Made by a program: the position numbers and the translations under genes. A stretch of DNA of 64,000 bases. It comes from Bryobacterales bacterium. GTDB lineage: Bacteria; Acidobacteriota; Terriglobia; Bryobacterales; Bryobacteraceae. Numbering within the stretch: position 1 is the stretch's first letter; each line of letters begins with the position of its first letter. Shown here one piece after another: positions 52,945-61,079 of this stretch. The stretch is from positions 1 to 64,000 of the forward strand of contig JAIXKK010000170.1 of assembly GCA_026954325.1 (NCBI GenBank), written 5' to 3'. A model generated the notes under the pieces. That model did no database searches, had not been told where the DNA came from, and saw only the letters and a program-made list of their open reading frames with translations.

Positions 52945-54113
52945 CGATAGCCGACCGACGCCTTTGTGATCTCCGCCATCGACCGCGCCCCGCACTGCTT
53001 CATCACGAGTTGCAACTCCGCTCGCAGAATGTCGATCACCCGTTCCACGCCCGCCTGCCCAAAACAGGCCAGTCCCCAGATGTACGGTCTTCCGATAAAA
53101 ACACCCCGCGCGCCCAACGCCAGCGCTTTGAAAATATCCGTGCCGCGCCGGATCCCTCCGTCCATCAACACCGGAATATGACTCCCCGCGCCCTCCACCA
53201 CCTCCGGCAGACATTCGATCGTGCCCCGCCCGCTCTCTTCGGCGCGCCCCCCGTGGTTGGACACGATGATCCCGTCAACCCCCGTATCCACGCACAGCTT
53301 CGCGTCCTCTCTCGTCTCGATTCCTTTAATCAACAGCTTCATCGTCGAGAGTTTCTTCAGGCGCTTCACGTGCTCCCAATCCAGGGCTTCGTTGCTTGTC
53401 CGCAGTCCGGTCACATCGATGCCGGTAAACATCGGCTTGCGGCGATAAAAATCCTCCGGCCGTGTCCCGTGGCAGGCCACGCAGTTCCTCTTGTCCAGCC
53501 GTTTCATGCGCTCGAACGTCTCCGTATGCCGCCCGGCCTGTGTGTCGATAGTCAAGACCAGCACCGGACATCCCGCTGCCGCCACTCTGTGGACGAGGCG
53601 CTCCGTAATCTCCCATCGCGACGTCGGATAGAGTTGGTACCACGGCGGCCGCCCCAATGCCGCTGCAACATCCTCCACGGACGTGTTCGCGGCGGTAGAC
53701 AGAATTTGCAGCGTGCCCTTCACTCTTGCCGCCCGCGCCACCGGCAACTCCCCGTCCCGGTGGAACGCCTTCTGATTTCCCACTGGCGCAAGCCCCAGAG
53801 GAGTCTCCCACATGGTTCCAAACAACTCCGCGCGAGTATCCACGCGGCGAATGTCCATCAGCCGCCGCGGCCGCAGGTAGATCCGCTCAAATCCTTCACG
53901 GTTTGCCCGCAGCGTCGCGTCATCGTCTACTCCGGTCGCCAGGTAACCGAAATGCGCCGGAGGCAGCGCTTTTCGCGCCGCTTCCTCGAAGTCGAAGACA
54001 TTGATCGCCTCCTTCGGATCCGCGATCGCTTCTCCCCCTTGTCCTCCGAGCAACAACGGGCTTCCAGCCAACCACCCGATAAACCGCCGCCGGCTCCGTT
54101 CTCCACCATTCAT
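52941..54113 (-). CDS. FMN-dependent alpha-hydroxyacid dehydrogenase (L-lactate dehydrogenase/glycolate oxidase family)
   Basis: A 390-residue enzyme with a Tat-type signal (RSRRRFIGWLAGSPLLLGGQGG). The FMN TIM barrel shows LGLAPVGNQKAFHRDGE, PWYQLYPTSRWEITERL, LVLTIDTQAGRHTETFERM, LLIKGIETREDAKLCVDTGVDGIIVSNHGGRAEESGRG (the catalytic His in SNHGGR) and LMDGGIRRGTDIFKALALGARGVFIGRPYIWGLACFGQAGVERV. It oxidises an L-2-hydroxyacid. Start 54113 is preferred; 54131 is open. TAGACT lies eight bases before it. Its 5' end and promoter are duplicated near 57.0 kb. Confidence 0.92.
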   Translation of the reverse strand: MNGGERSRRRFIGWLAGSPLLLGGQGGEAIADPKEAINVFDFEEAARKALPPAHFGYLATGVDDDATLRANREGFERIYLRPRRLMDIRRVDTRAELFGTMWETPLGLAPVGNQKAFHRDGELPVARAARVKGTLQILSTAANTSVEDVAAALGRPPWYQLYPTSRWEITERLVHRVAAAGCPVLVLTIDTQAGRHTETFERMKRLDKRNCVACHGTRPEDFYRRKPMFTGIDVTGLRTSNEALDWEHVKRLKKLSTMKLLIKGIETREDAKLCVDTGVDGIIVSNHGGRAEESGRGTIECLPEVVEGAGSHIPVLMDGGIRRGTDIFKALALGARGVFIGRPYIWGLACFGQAGVERVIDILRAELQLVMKQCGARSMAEITKASVGYR

Positions 54114-54137
54114 GCCGAGTAAGTCTAACACCGGCGG

Positions 54138-54330
54138 CGGCTACAGTGGCTGCGTCCCGCTCCCGCGGCCCATCCCCGGCCATACGCGGGACTGCTTGAG
54201 TATCGCCGGCCGGCCAGCGCACATCGCCACGCCGTGCCGCATGCCCCTTACCAGCAGTGACGCCCGTGGAGCGGGCCGGAGGAGCCGGTCCGGCGATCTG
54301 CAGCTTCACGTTCCGGCCACAACCAGAGGA
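54138..54330 (+). pseudogene. Decayed 5' remnant of a GH95 gene (paralogue of the gene at 57079)
   Basis: Several blocks match the intact GH95 gene in order: 54145-54220 resembles 57100-57160 (both with CGCGGGAC followed by GTATCGCC or AGTATCGCC); 54222-54254 matches 57378-57411 with two differences; 54290-54320 resembles 57416-57446 (GCGAT-TGCA-CTTC then CCGGCCAC). The segments between are deleted in this copy and about 35 bases are inserted. No protein can be made. It sits upstream of the hydroxyacid dehydrogenase in the same divergent arrangement the intact GH95 gene has with a dehydrogenase relic. Confidence 0.7.
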
Positions 54331-54365
54331 CGGCCTCGACGATTTCGATCCCCCGGGGGATGGCT

Positions 54366-55736
54366 TCAGGACGGGTTATTGGGAACACCGCTGAGAACCA
54401 TCAACAGCTTCGCCAAATCAGCCAACGTTTCGCGCACAGTCTTCGTCAGTTCGTCAGGCTTCAGCCTTGCCAGATCCCCTGGTTGCCACGCCGTCACCAG
54501 GACGAGTGGGACGAAACAATTCACTTGCTGATCAAGCGCCCTGCTGAGGGAGTCCTGGTCAATCACCCTGACTGGCGGCCGTTGAAGTCGGATGAGGCTC
54601 TCAGGATTCAAAGGCTTCGCGTGATAGCTTCGAGCGAACTCGATAAGGCTTTGCCAAACCTCCAAAGGGTCCTCGTTCTGCTTGATAACCCGGCGCCACT
54701 GCGCAGCGCCTGAGTATTGGAAGCGGTTGAAGAATGGCCGGACGGTAGCATCAATTGTGACGTCAGCGCGGGCGCACAGCCTTTGGAGCAACATGTTCAC
54801 TTTTCCGGCGGCGGAACCCGATTCGATCGCCCGGTTCGTTTCCCAGCGCGAACGCCATCCAATCACGAGCTTGGCGTAAAGGGCATCTTGATCCCAGCAC
54901 GCGAGCCCGATATTGCCCACCAGCCGGGACTGATCAGCCAGGAGAATGTCGTAATCCAAGCCACCGCGCTTGCGCTCAACCATGGCGCCTTGGAGTGGCG
55001 AGTTCGTGCTCTGACCGGCCAGGGTTTCACACAGCTTTTGCAGACGAGCGTCCAAAACGTACGCCGGCCCATCGAAGTCACCCTGTCTGAATCCAGTAAA
55101 TCCGGCGAGTCGTGGATCCCGAGCCAAGAAGGACTTGAAATCACTCAGGATGGAGTCATGCTCCGCAGCCTCTGGCAGGCTGTCCGCCAAAGCGTAAATC
55201 TCCTCCCACGCGACATCAACGAGGAGCGTCTCTATGTTTCGGCTTTCCAGCGCCTGCTTGTATTTCATCAACTGTTCGTGGCCGGCCCTCCCGTAGAGTT
55301 TGCTCTCGATGACCAGAGCGAGTCCATCGCTGTCGGATTGCCGGACCACGATTGTGGCGTCTACTCTGCCGGTTTCACCGATTTCCGGTGGCCGCACGGC
55401 CAAGTCCGCGACGATACCGGCCGGAGTCAACTCGACGAGGACTGCGCGATCAACACCCACCCCAGGAAAGGTTTCGCCCCGGATATTCTTTTCCATTGAG
55501 ATGTCGATCTCGTCCGGCCAAGCTTGAGCAAAGCAGCCAAGCAGAGCAGCTCGCTCGGGGAACCTCTCCTTAACCCGGGAGGCGACAAGGTCGAAGAACC
55601 CGCGCAGAAGCATGGGGCTCCAGGCCGAACGCGTGGCGGCGATCAGAAAGGCCCTTGTCGTGTTGTTTTCGTTCTGCGCGCTGTCGCCAAAGTGATTGAA
55701 AACATTAAAATTCGGATGGTTTAGTAGAATGTCCAT
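54366..55736 (-). CDS. Predicted PD-(D/E)XK nuclease-like protein of an accessory island
   Basis: A 456-residue cytosolic protein. D126 in GRVDATIVV and E144-S-K146 in LALVIESKLYG make a plausible PD-(D/E)XK metal site with the following helix GHEQLMKYKQALES. An N-terminal ENNTTRAFLIAATRSAW motif is common in PD-(D/E)XK proteins near defence genes. The C-terminal 200 residues (LARPGRL-like WD/Trp-rich IGWRSRWETN and an alpha-helical end) are not recognised. CAGGAG precedes ATG 55736. Base composition is less GC-rich than neighbours, so it was probably acquired. No methylase or other restriction gene is adjacent. Confidence 0.6.
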   Translation of the reverse strand: MDILLNHPNFNVFNHFGDSAQNENNTTRAFLIAATRSAWSPMLLRGFFDLVASRVKERFPERAALLGCFAQAWPDEIDISMEKNIRGETFPGVGVDRAVLVELTPAGIVADLAVRPPEIGETGRVDATIVVRQSDSDGLALVIESKLYGRAGHEQLMKYKQALESRNIETLLVDVAWEEIYALADSLPEAAEHDSILSDFKSFLARDPRLAGFTGFRQGDFDGPAYVLDARLQKLCETLAGQSTNSPLQGAMVERKRGGLDYDILLADQSRLVGNIGLACWDQDALYAKLVIGWRSRWETNRAIESGSAAGKVNMLLQRLCARADVTIDATVRPFFNRFQYSGAAQWRRVIKQNEDPLEVWQSLIEFARSYHAKPLNPESLIRLQRPPVRVIDQDSLSRALDQQVNCFVPLVLVTAWQPGDLARLKPDELTKTVRETLADLAKLLMVLSGVPNNPS

Positions 55737-55924
55737 GCAAGACTCCTGTGCGAATGAGAACGTGGGATTGTGCGAACGAAAGACACAAGTGCACTATCGG
55801 ATTTCGACTGGCCGCTCATTACGTTCGTTAGTTGCGCCGAGGCAATTTGCTGCTTGGTTCGAGCTACAGGCCACGGCGAACCGCATCGCGGCCCGTCTCC
55901 CGCCGGAATCGAAGCCATGGGACC

Positions 55925-56475
55925 ATGGACATGTTGAGACTGCTGCTGATTGTTGTTTGTGTGCTATTGACTGCGGCTCCCTCGGCCGCACCTGCCTGCC
56001 CGCCCAAGCTCGAGGAGATTCGCGACGCCCAGAACCGGTTGGTAGGCACGTTGCGCACACAGGGGGATTGCACCATGGAGGCGAGGGATCGTGCGAGCAG
56101 ACTTCTGGGCCGTTATGATCCCCGCAGCCGCCAGACGAGAGATGCCCAGGGCAGGCTGGTCAGCACGGGAAACACATTGCCGGCATTGATCTGGGCCGCT
56201 GGCGTCAAAACGGATGTGAGGCCCGTGATGAGCAAGTGCAGGTACTGCAACTCAACTTCCTACGGCTCCTGTCTTCGGAGCCCCCACAAGAAACACGAGC
56301 ATATCAACGACGAGAAGCGTTGTGAGTTCTGCGGATCGTCGTCCTATGGAAGCTGCCTGAACAGCCCAACAAAGAAGCACCGGCATGGAAGCGTTCCAAC
56401 AAGTGCCGGTGGTGCGGTTCGACCTCTACCGGCAGCGGTTGCCTGAACAGCCCCAACCGCAACCATGAGAAGTAA
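55925..56475 (+). pseudogene. Zinc-ribbon-repeat protein with signal peptide, third repeat out of frame
   Basis: From ATG 55925 the protein has a signal (MLRLLLIVVCVLLTAAPSAAPA), a domain with twin RDAQNRLVGT/RDAQGRLVSTGN motifs, then two Cys-rich repeats: KCRYCNSTSYGSCLRSPHKKHEH and RCEFCGSSSYGSCLNSPTKKHRHG. The frame then drifts and stops at 56444-56446. One base shifted, a third perfect repeat follows: KCRWCGSTSTGSGCLNSP and NRNHEK, ending with TAA at 56473-56475. A one-base loss or gain between 56388 and 56400 explains it. The two-repeat form might still work. Repeat pattern C-x2-C-x8-9-C-x-SP-x-KH suggests zinc binding. Confidence 0.58.
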
Positions 56476-56476
56476 G

Positions 56477-56608
56477 TCACCCCTCTTCCATTGCCTGCGG
56501 AGCAACATTGGCACGAGCCAGCCGGATGCGGCGAATCGCAGCGCCCTGGTTGACTTCAGACGCCAGTTCGGTTTCGTCCGGGTTCTGCTCGATGACGACG
56601 GCGTTCAT
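56477..56608 (-). CDS. Short 43-residue frame downstream of the antitoxin
   Basis: ATG 56608 to TGA 56477, four bases after the antitoxin stop on the same strand. The sequence (MNAVVIEQNPDETELASEVN, then QGAAIRRIRLARANVAPQAM) has normal amino-acid use but no family match known to me, and no ribosome site of its own. It may be translated by coupling, or may be chance. Confidence 0.35.
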   Translation of the reverse strand: MNAVVIEQNPDETELASEVNQGAAIRRIRLARANVAPQAMEEG

Positions 56609-56612
56609 GCTT

Positions 56613-56884
56613 CTAAACCGGCGGTTGGGCGTTCAGTTTCACCTCCGCCCCGAGAGCATACACAACCTCGCCCAGTGTACGAATGGTCACGTTGGCTTTG
56701 CCGCTCAGCAACTGGGTTACCCAGGCGCGGGACTTGTTCAACTTGCGCGCCAGATCGGCTCTGCTCACATTTCGTTCCGCCATCAGCCGGGCAATCATCT
56801 CCGAGGCTTCCGTCACCAGTGCCTCGATAGTCAGGAGTCCCGGAACTCCGGATCTTCCATCAGAATCTCGTGCTGCGTCTTCAT
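56613..56884 (-). pseudogene. XRE/HigA-type antitoxin gene with a 5' frameshift
   Basis: The HTH part (MTEASEMIARLMAERNVSRADLARKLNKSRAWVTQLLSGKANVTIRTLGEVVYALGAEVKL) is intact from 56816. The natural N-terminus (MKTQHEILMEDPEFR from ATG 56884) is in another frame and runs to a stop; a one-base deletion near 56837 separates them. In intact homologues these parts are continuous (…LLTIEALVTEASEMIARL). A 67-residue HTH protein from ATG 56816 is possible and could still bind DNA. Confidence 0.6.
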
Positions 56885-56946
56885 CGCCTCGCCTTCTTCA
56901 CAATCGTAAGCCTGGTCAGCGCCTGCGGACTTGGAATGACTTGAAC
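56881..56946 (-). pseudogene. 3' relic of a gene upstream of the antitoxin, possibly the toxin
   Basis: A frame ending at TGA 56881-56883 overlaps the antitoxin ATG (ATGA), as in toxin-antitoxin operons. Only about 20 codons remain (VIPSPQALTRLTIVKKARR) before an upstream stop and then dehydrogenase-type sequence from about 56976. It looks like the C-terminus of a toxin cut by the island's right edge. Too short for a firm family call. Confidence 0.4.
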
Positions 56947-56975
56947 TCAAGAAGCCCACCACCGTGATCACCGAA

Positions 56976-57060
56976 GCGGGCTACCCGGCCAGCCACCCGC
57001 GAAACCACCGCCGCCTCCATTCTCCAACATTCATGCCGAGTAAGTTTAACACCAGCGGGC
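56976..57060. repeat. Second copy of the hydroxyacid-dehydrogenase 5' end and promoter
   Basis: This stretch repeats 54055-54135 with about 80% identity by eye. A 17-base identical core is at 57029-57045 and 54108-54124. It contains a dehydrogenase relic on the minus strand (next entry) and the start of the GH95 upstream region. The two copies are direct repeats flanking the accessory island. Confidence 0.75.
56981..57034 (-). pseudogene. N-terminal relic of a second FMN hydroxyacid dehydrogenase
   Basis: ATG 57034 opens MNVGEWRRRWFRGWLAG followed by TAG at 56981-56983. The intact paralogue begins MNGGERSRRRFIGWLAGSP. DNA similarity continues a few bases past the stop and then ends at the island edge. 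Only the Tat signal survives. Confidence 0.68.
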
Positions 57061-57063
57061 CGG

Positions 57064-57069
57064 TATAAT
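57064..57069 (+). promoter_or_regulatory. TATAAT -10 element, near-leaderless GH95 transcript
   Basis: A perfect TATAAT ends nine bases before the GH95 ATG at 57079. Transcription would start within a few bases of the start codon. No Shine-Dalgarno is present and no strong -35 hexamer is seen 16-18 bases upstream. Confidence 0.55.
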
Positions 57070-57078
57070 GGCTCCGTC

Positions 57079-59403
57079 ATGTTCGTCAGGATCCTTCCGC
57101 TCCTGCTGGCCATTCCCTGCCTTGCGCGGGACGTGCTCTGGTATCGCCAGCCCGCCAAGGTGTGGTTTGAAGCCTTACCCGTCGGCAATGGCCGTCTGGG
57201 AGCCATGGTATTCGGCGGACCCGCCGCCGAGCGCCTCCAGTTGAATGAGGATTCCGTCTGGGCCGGCGAGAAGCGCGATCGCATCAACCCACTCGCCCGC
57301 CAGGCGCTGCCGGAAGTCCGCCGCCTCCTCGCCGCGGGAAAACTTCGGGAAGCCGAGGATCTCGCCGGCAAAGCGCTCATCGCCACGCCGCGCCGCATGC
57401 CCCCGTACCAGCCGCTCGGCGATTTGCACCTTCGCTTCCCCGGCCACGAGTCGTTTCAGGATTACCGCCGCGAACTCGACCTGGGCGCCGCCATCGCCCG
57501 CACCACCTACCGCTCCGGAAATGTCCGGTACACTCGCGAAGTATTCTCCTCCGCCCCCGACCAGGCCATCATTATTCGCCTCACCGCCAGCAAACCGGCC
57601 GGCCTGCGCTTCACCGCTTCCCTCACCCGCGAGGCTGATGCCAAAGCCTCCGCCTCCGCGGACCGCCTGGACCTCGACGGGGAAGCCATTGCCCGCGGTG
57701 ATCGTTTCCAGGGCGAACGGCCCACCGGCGTCCGCTTTCACGCCGTTCTCAAAATCTTTCCCGAAGGCGGGCGGCTGACAGCCAAGGGCGCGGAGATTCA
57801 ACTCGAAGGAGCCGATGCAGCCACTCTCGTCCTCGTAGCCGCGACCGCCTTCCGCCACCCCGACCCGTTCGAGCGCTGCAACCTCGAACTGGAATGGAAG
57901 AAGCGCGACTACTCATCCATGCGCGCCGCGCACGTGGCCGATTACCAGCGTCTTTACCAGCGGGTCGTGCTGCGTCTGGGCGGCACGCACGCCTCCAATC
58001 TCCCCACCGATGAGCGCCTGGAACTCGTCCGCCGGGGCGGCTTCGATACCGCGCTCGAGGTCCTTTATTTCCAGTACGCCCGCTACCTGCTCATCTCCAG
58101 CAGCCGGCCCGGAGCCATGCCCGCCAACCTCCAGGGATTGTGGAACGAACAACTGGCGCCCCCCTGGGAGAGCAAGTACACCATCAATATCAACACCGAA
58201 ATGAACTACTGGCCCGCCGAAGTCCTCAACCTTCCCGAAACGCACGAAGCGCTTTTTGATTTGGTCGACCGCGCCCGCGAGGATGGCCGCCATGTCGCGA
58301 AGGTCATGTACGGCGCCGCCGGATTCGTGCTCCACCACAACACCGATCTGTGGGGCGATGCCGTCCCCATTGACGGCGTCCGCTCCGGCATCTGGCCTAC
58401 CGGCGGAGCCTGGCTCAGCCTGCACTTCTGGGAGCACTATGCCTACGATCCCGACCGCGATTTCCTCGCCCGCCGCGCCTACCCGGTCCTCAAGGAGGCC
58501 GCCGAATTCTTCCTCGACACCCTCGTCGAAGATGGAAAAGGCCACCTCGCCGTCTCTCCCTCCATCTCGCCGGAAAACCGCTACCGCACCAAGGCAGGCA
58601 TCGTGGCAAGCCTCTGTATGGGCTGTTCCATGGACAACCAGATCCTCGACGCCCTCTTCCGCGGAGTCAGCGAAGCCGGCCGCATTCTGAATCTGGATGC
58701 CGCCTTCCGCGGCCGCGTCGAAAACGCCCGCAAGCGCCTCATTCCTCCCCAAACCGGCAGATACGGCCAACTCCAGGAATGGGCTGAGGACTATGACGAG
58801 CCCGAACCCGGCCATCGCCACTTCTCCCATCTCTTCGCCCTCTATCCCGGAGACCGGATCACGCTCCGCGGCACGCCCGCGCTCGCCAAGGCGGCCCGCA
58901 TCTCCCTCGAGCGCAGACTCGCCGCCGGCGGCGGGCAAACCGGCTGGAGCCAGGCGTGGGTAATCAACTTCTGGGCCCGCCTGGAGGAACCGGAAAAGGC
59001 CCACCAGGCCATGGTCACCCTACTACGCCGCGGCACCGGCCCGAACCTCTTTGACACCCACCCCGCCGGCAAGTCCTTCGTCTTTCAAATCGACGGCAAC
59101 TTCGGCGGAGCCGCCGGAATGGCCGAAATGCTCATCCAGAGCCATGCCGGCGAGGTCGCCCTCCTCCCCGCCCTCCCCGCCGCGTGGAGCGATGGCGAGG
59201 TCAAGGGGCTACGTGTGCGCGGCGGCATGGAAGTCAACATGCGCTGGTCCGGCGGCCGCCTGCGGGAAGTGGTCCTCCATCCCAGGACCGATTTCACCTT
59301 CCGCCTGCGCGCTCCCAAAGGGCAGAGTTTCCTCGATGGCCGCACACCCGTCTATACCCTTCACGCCAAGCCCGGTTCGGAATGGAAGTTGATGCTCCAA
59401 TAA
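57079..59403 (+). CDS. Glycoside hydrolase family 95 (alpha-L-fucosidase-type)
   Basis: A 774-residue secreted inverting glycosidase. Signal about 1-17 (FVRILPLLLAIPCLA), N-terminal beta domain (WYRQPAKVWFEALPVGNGRLGAMVFGG, RLQLNEDSVWAG), (alpha/alpha)6 barrel with YTININTEMNYWPAE, VLHHNTDLWGDAVP, SPSISPENRY and GHRHFSHLFALYPG, QTGWSQAWVINFWARL, FQIDGNFGGAAGMAEML, and a C-terminal beta domain. These are the family-95 signatures; 1,2-alpha-L-fucosidase is the founding activity, alpha-L-galactosidase the alternative. Works outside the cytoplasm. A decayed paralogue lies across the island at 54.2 kb. Confidence 0.94.
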   Translation: MFVRILPLLLAIPCLARDVLWYRQPAKVWFEALPVGNGRLGAMVFGGPAAERLQLNEDSVWAGEKRDRINPLARQALPEVRRLLAAGKLREAEDLAGKALIATPRRMPPYQPLGDLHLRFPGHESFQDYRRELDLGAAIARTTYRSGNVRYTREVFSSAPDQAIIIRLTASKPAGLRFTASLTREADAKASASADRLDLDGEAIARGDRFQGERPTGVRFHAVLKIFPEGGRLTAKGAEIQLEGADAATLVLVAATAFRHPDPFERCNLELEWKKRDYSSMRAAHVADYQRLYQRVVLRLGGTHASNLPTDERLELVRRGGFDTALEVLYFQYARYLLISSSRPGAMPANLQGLWNEQLAPPWESKYTININTEMNYWPAEVLNLPETHEALFDLVDRAREDGRHVAKVMYGAAGFVLHHNTDLWGDAVPIDGVRSGIWPTGGAWLSLHFWEHYAYDPDRDFLARRAYPVLKEAAEFFLDTLVEDGKGHLAVSPSISPENRYRTKAGIVASLCMGCSMDNQILDALFRGVSEAGRILNLDAAFRGRVENARKRLIPPQTGRYGQLQEWAEDYDEPEPGHRHFSHLFALYPGDRITLRGTPALAKAARISLERRLAAGGGQTGWSQAWVINFWARLEEPEKAHQAMVTLLRRGTGPNLFDTHPAGKSFVFQIDGNFGGAAGMAEMLIQSHAGEVALLPALPAAWSDGEVKGLRVRGGMEVNMRWSGGRLREVVLHPRTDFTFRLRAPKGQSFLDGRTPVYTLHAKPGSEWKLMLQ

Positions 59404-59729
59404 CGGTTCGTCACGCCACAGCGCGGAGGCCGAGGTGCTTCGCATACACATCGAAGCCCCTGTCACAAGAACTTCGCCTCATACGCCTGGCCGGCTCTCA
59501 GCTTGACCGGCCCTTCCACGCGCAGCCGTTGCCCTTCGGAGCCCGCGCCCTGTGTACGCCCTCCCACCGTGCCTTCAGAACCACACTCAGCCCTTAATGG
59601 ACTTATCCATACAGGAGAGAACTTTGAGATCGGTGCGTCAGGCTATGAGGAAGTCCTTCAGGAGGCGCGCAGAGGCGTTGAGGGCGCGGAGATGCGGAGG
59701 GGGAGATATATTGGGAATGGATTATGGGA
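59404..59729. other. 326-base spacer with gene debris
   Basis: Minus-strand bases 59463 to about 59590 encode a protein-like end (EGQRLRVEGPVKLRAGQAYEAKF) terminating at TGA 59463-59465 but without a start; it resembles the C-terminal beta domain of a glycosidase or binding protein. The rest shows no gene. Strand composition changes from C-rich to G-rich across about 59.6 kb. Confidence 0.4.
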
Positions 59730-60401
59730 CTACTGAAGCGCTAAAGTGGCTTTTCCAGCGGCTCCGTTATAGTCGAGTTCGACGGATTGGATGTGATCTT
59801 CCTTGCCCCTGTAAGGGAAGAAGAGCAGGCCGGCTTGCGGGAGTGGGCGATCACCTTCGGCCATCGCCACCTTTTGGACGCGTTGTTCCATGGCGCGGCG
59901 CAGGTTGAAGGGCATTTTCGGGGGAGTCGGAGGGGGATCACCGGCGCCGCCTCCGCCGCCCACGCTGGTCTTGGACTTGGCTTTCTCGGCGGCGGTGGGA
60001 CCCCATTCGGGATCCTTCAAGGACTTGAACACCACCGCGTAGGGTTCACCCGGTAGCGGAGTTTTCTTCTTGTTAATGCGGAGGGAGAAATCGCCGGGGG
60101 AGAGCGTGGCGTGAGATTCCGGGGGGCCGAACAAGGCGGCTTCGACGACGACGTAATCTTCGGTGGTGAGAGTGCCCTGGCTGGTGGGGATGGAGTGGCC
60201 GAGAAATTCGGCGGCCACGGTGACATTTCCGGCCTGGCCTTTGGATTGATAGTCGGAGGGAGCGGCGCGGGGCGGGATTCCCTGGATTTCCCGGGCGGGC
60301 GCCGGTGTTTCGGGGGCTTGGTTTTGGGCGTAGAGACAGAGAGTAGCGGCGAGCAGCGCTGTCGCGAATGCACAGGCTGCCAGGGTTGGAATACTTCTCA
60401 T
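59730..60401 (-). CDS. Secreted protein of unknown function
   Basis: A 223-residue exported protein. Signal about 1-26 (LAACAFATALLAATLCLYAQ), a Pro-rich linker, a beta-type domain (GNVTVAAEFLGHSIPTSQGTLTTEDYVVVEAALFGPPESHATLSPGDFSLRINKKKTPLP), a Gly-rich turn GGGGGAGDPPPTPP, then a charged helix and LLFFPYRGKEDHIQSVELDYNGAAGKATLALQ. The beta domain looks like an FxLD-type immunoglobulin-like fold found in Acidobacteriota proteins. TAACTT lies ten bases before the ATG. Function unknown. Confidence 0.75.
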   Translation of the reverse strand: MRSIPTLAACAFATALLAATLCLYAQNQAPETPAPAREIQGIPPRAAPSDYQSKGQAGNVTVAAEFLGHSIPTSQGTLTTEDYVVVEAALFGPPESHATLSPGDFSLRINKKKTPLPGEPYAVVFKSLKDPEWGPTAAEKAKSKTSVGGGGGAGDPPPTPPKMPFNLRRAMEQRVQKVAMAEGDRPLPQAGLLFFPYRGKEDHIQSVELDYNGAAGKATLALQ

Positions 60402-60524
60402 TACAGATCACAAGTTAACACAGTTGGGGTGAAGTTCTCGCGGGGGGAGTCATTGTGGTGAGGAGGAGTCAGGTAGCCAGAAGATGATAGGCGCGGAGTC
60501 CTGGCAGGATAGTTCTGAGCGCTC

Positions 60525-60605
60525 AAAGCCTGACCGAGACGGCTCCATTCGCCCCGGAGGAGACGATGGCGGCGTTTGCGAGCACGCGGCCTCCAAGGGA
60601 GTTCA
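60525..60605 (-). pseudogene. Short relic of a cell-surface domain
   Basis: About 26 codons (NSLGGRVLANAAIVSSGANGAVSVRL, ending at TGA 60525-60527) match the start of the domain that normally continues into a V-x-LDINGYF ending in secreted Acidobacteriota and Actinobacteria proteins. Nothing precedes it in frame. The stretch 60402-60655 otherwise holds no gene. Confidence 0.35.
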
Positions 60606-60655
60606 GAGTAGAGATGTGCGGTTTGGATTGGCCCGCGGCGAGCGCGTGAGGCGAC

Positions 60656-61051
60656 CTAGGCGGAGCGCTTTGCCTGAACGCGCGAGGCAAACCGGCCGAT
60701 GTGAATGACGAAGCGCTCGTGCAGACCTTCGCCGATCTTCTCCCGCTCGTCGTAGGCCTCCACCTTGCACAGCACGCGGCGGTCGTTCACCTCGATCACC
60801 TCCGCATGACAGGTGACCTGCATGCCCAGCGGCGTGGCCGCCAGATGTTTCACGTTCACTATGGTGCCCACGGAGTCGAAGCCTTCCTCGAGGAATTCCT
60901 TGATGAGGTTGCGCGTCGTCATCTCCATGAGCATGATCATGTGAGGGGTCGCAAGGACCCGGCCTTCCTCGATGCCGAGGAAATTGATGGCGATGTCTCC
61001 AGTGACGAGGGCTTTCTCCTCGCGTCTGGCGCCTGGCGGAATATGCGGCAT
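60656..61051 (-). CDS. Hotdog-fold thioesterase (fluoroacetyl-CoA-thioesterase-like)
   Basis: A 131-residue cytosolic protein. MLMEMTTRNLIKEFLEEGFDSVGTIVNVKHLAATPLGMQVTCHAEVIEVNDRRVLCKVEAYDE follows the FlK-like thioesterase pattern, with a Glu and a His (VKHLAATP) in the catalytic positions. Probably hydrolyses an acyl-CoA; the defluorinating activity of FlK itself is not implied. TATCAT lies eight bases before the ATG. Divergent from the ROK regulator 28 bases away. Confidence 0.86.
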   Translation of the reverse strand: MPHIPPGARREEKALVTGDIAINFLGIEEGRVLATPHMIMLMEMTTRNLIKEFLEEGFDSVGTIVNVKHLAATPLGMQVTCHAEVIEVNDRRVLCKVEAYDEREKIGEGLHERFVIHIGRFASRVQAKRSA

Positions 61052-61079
61052 AACTCTTCATGATACGCTCTCGATATAC

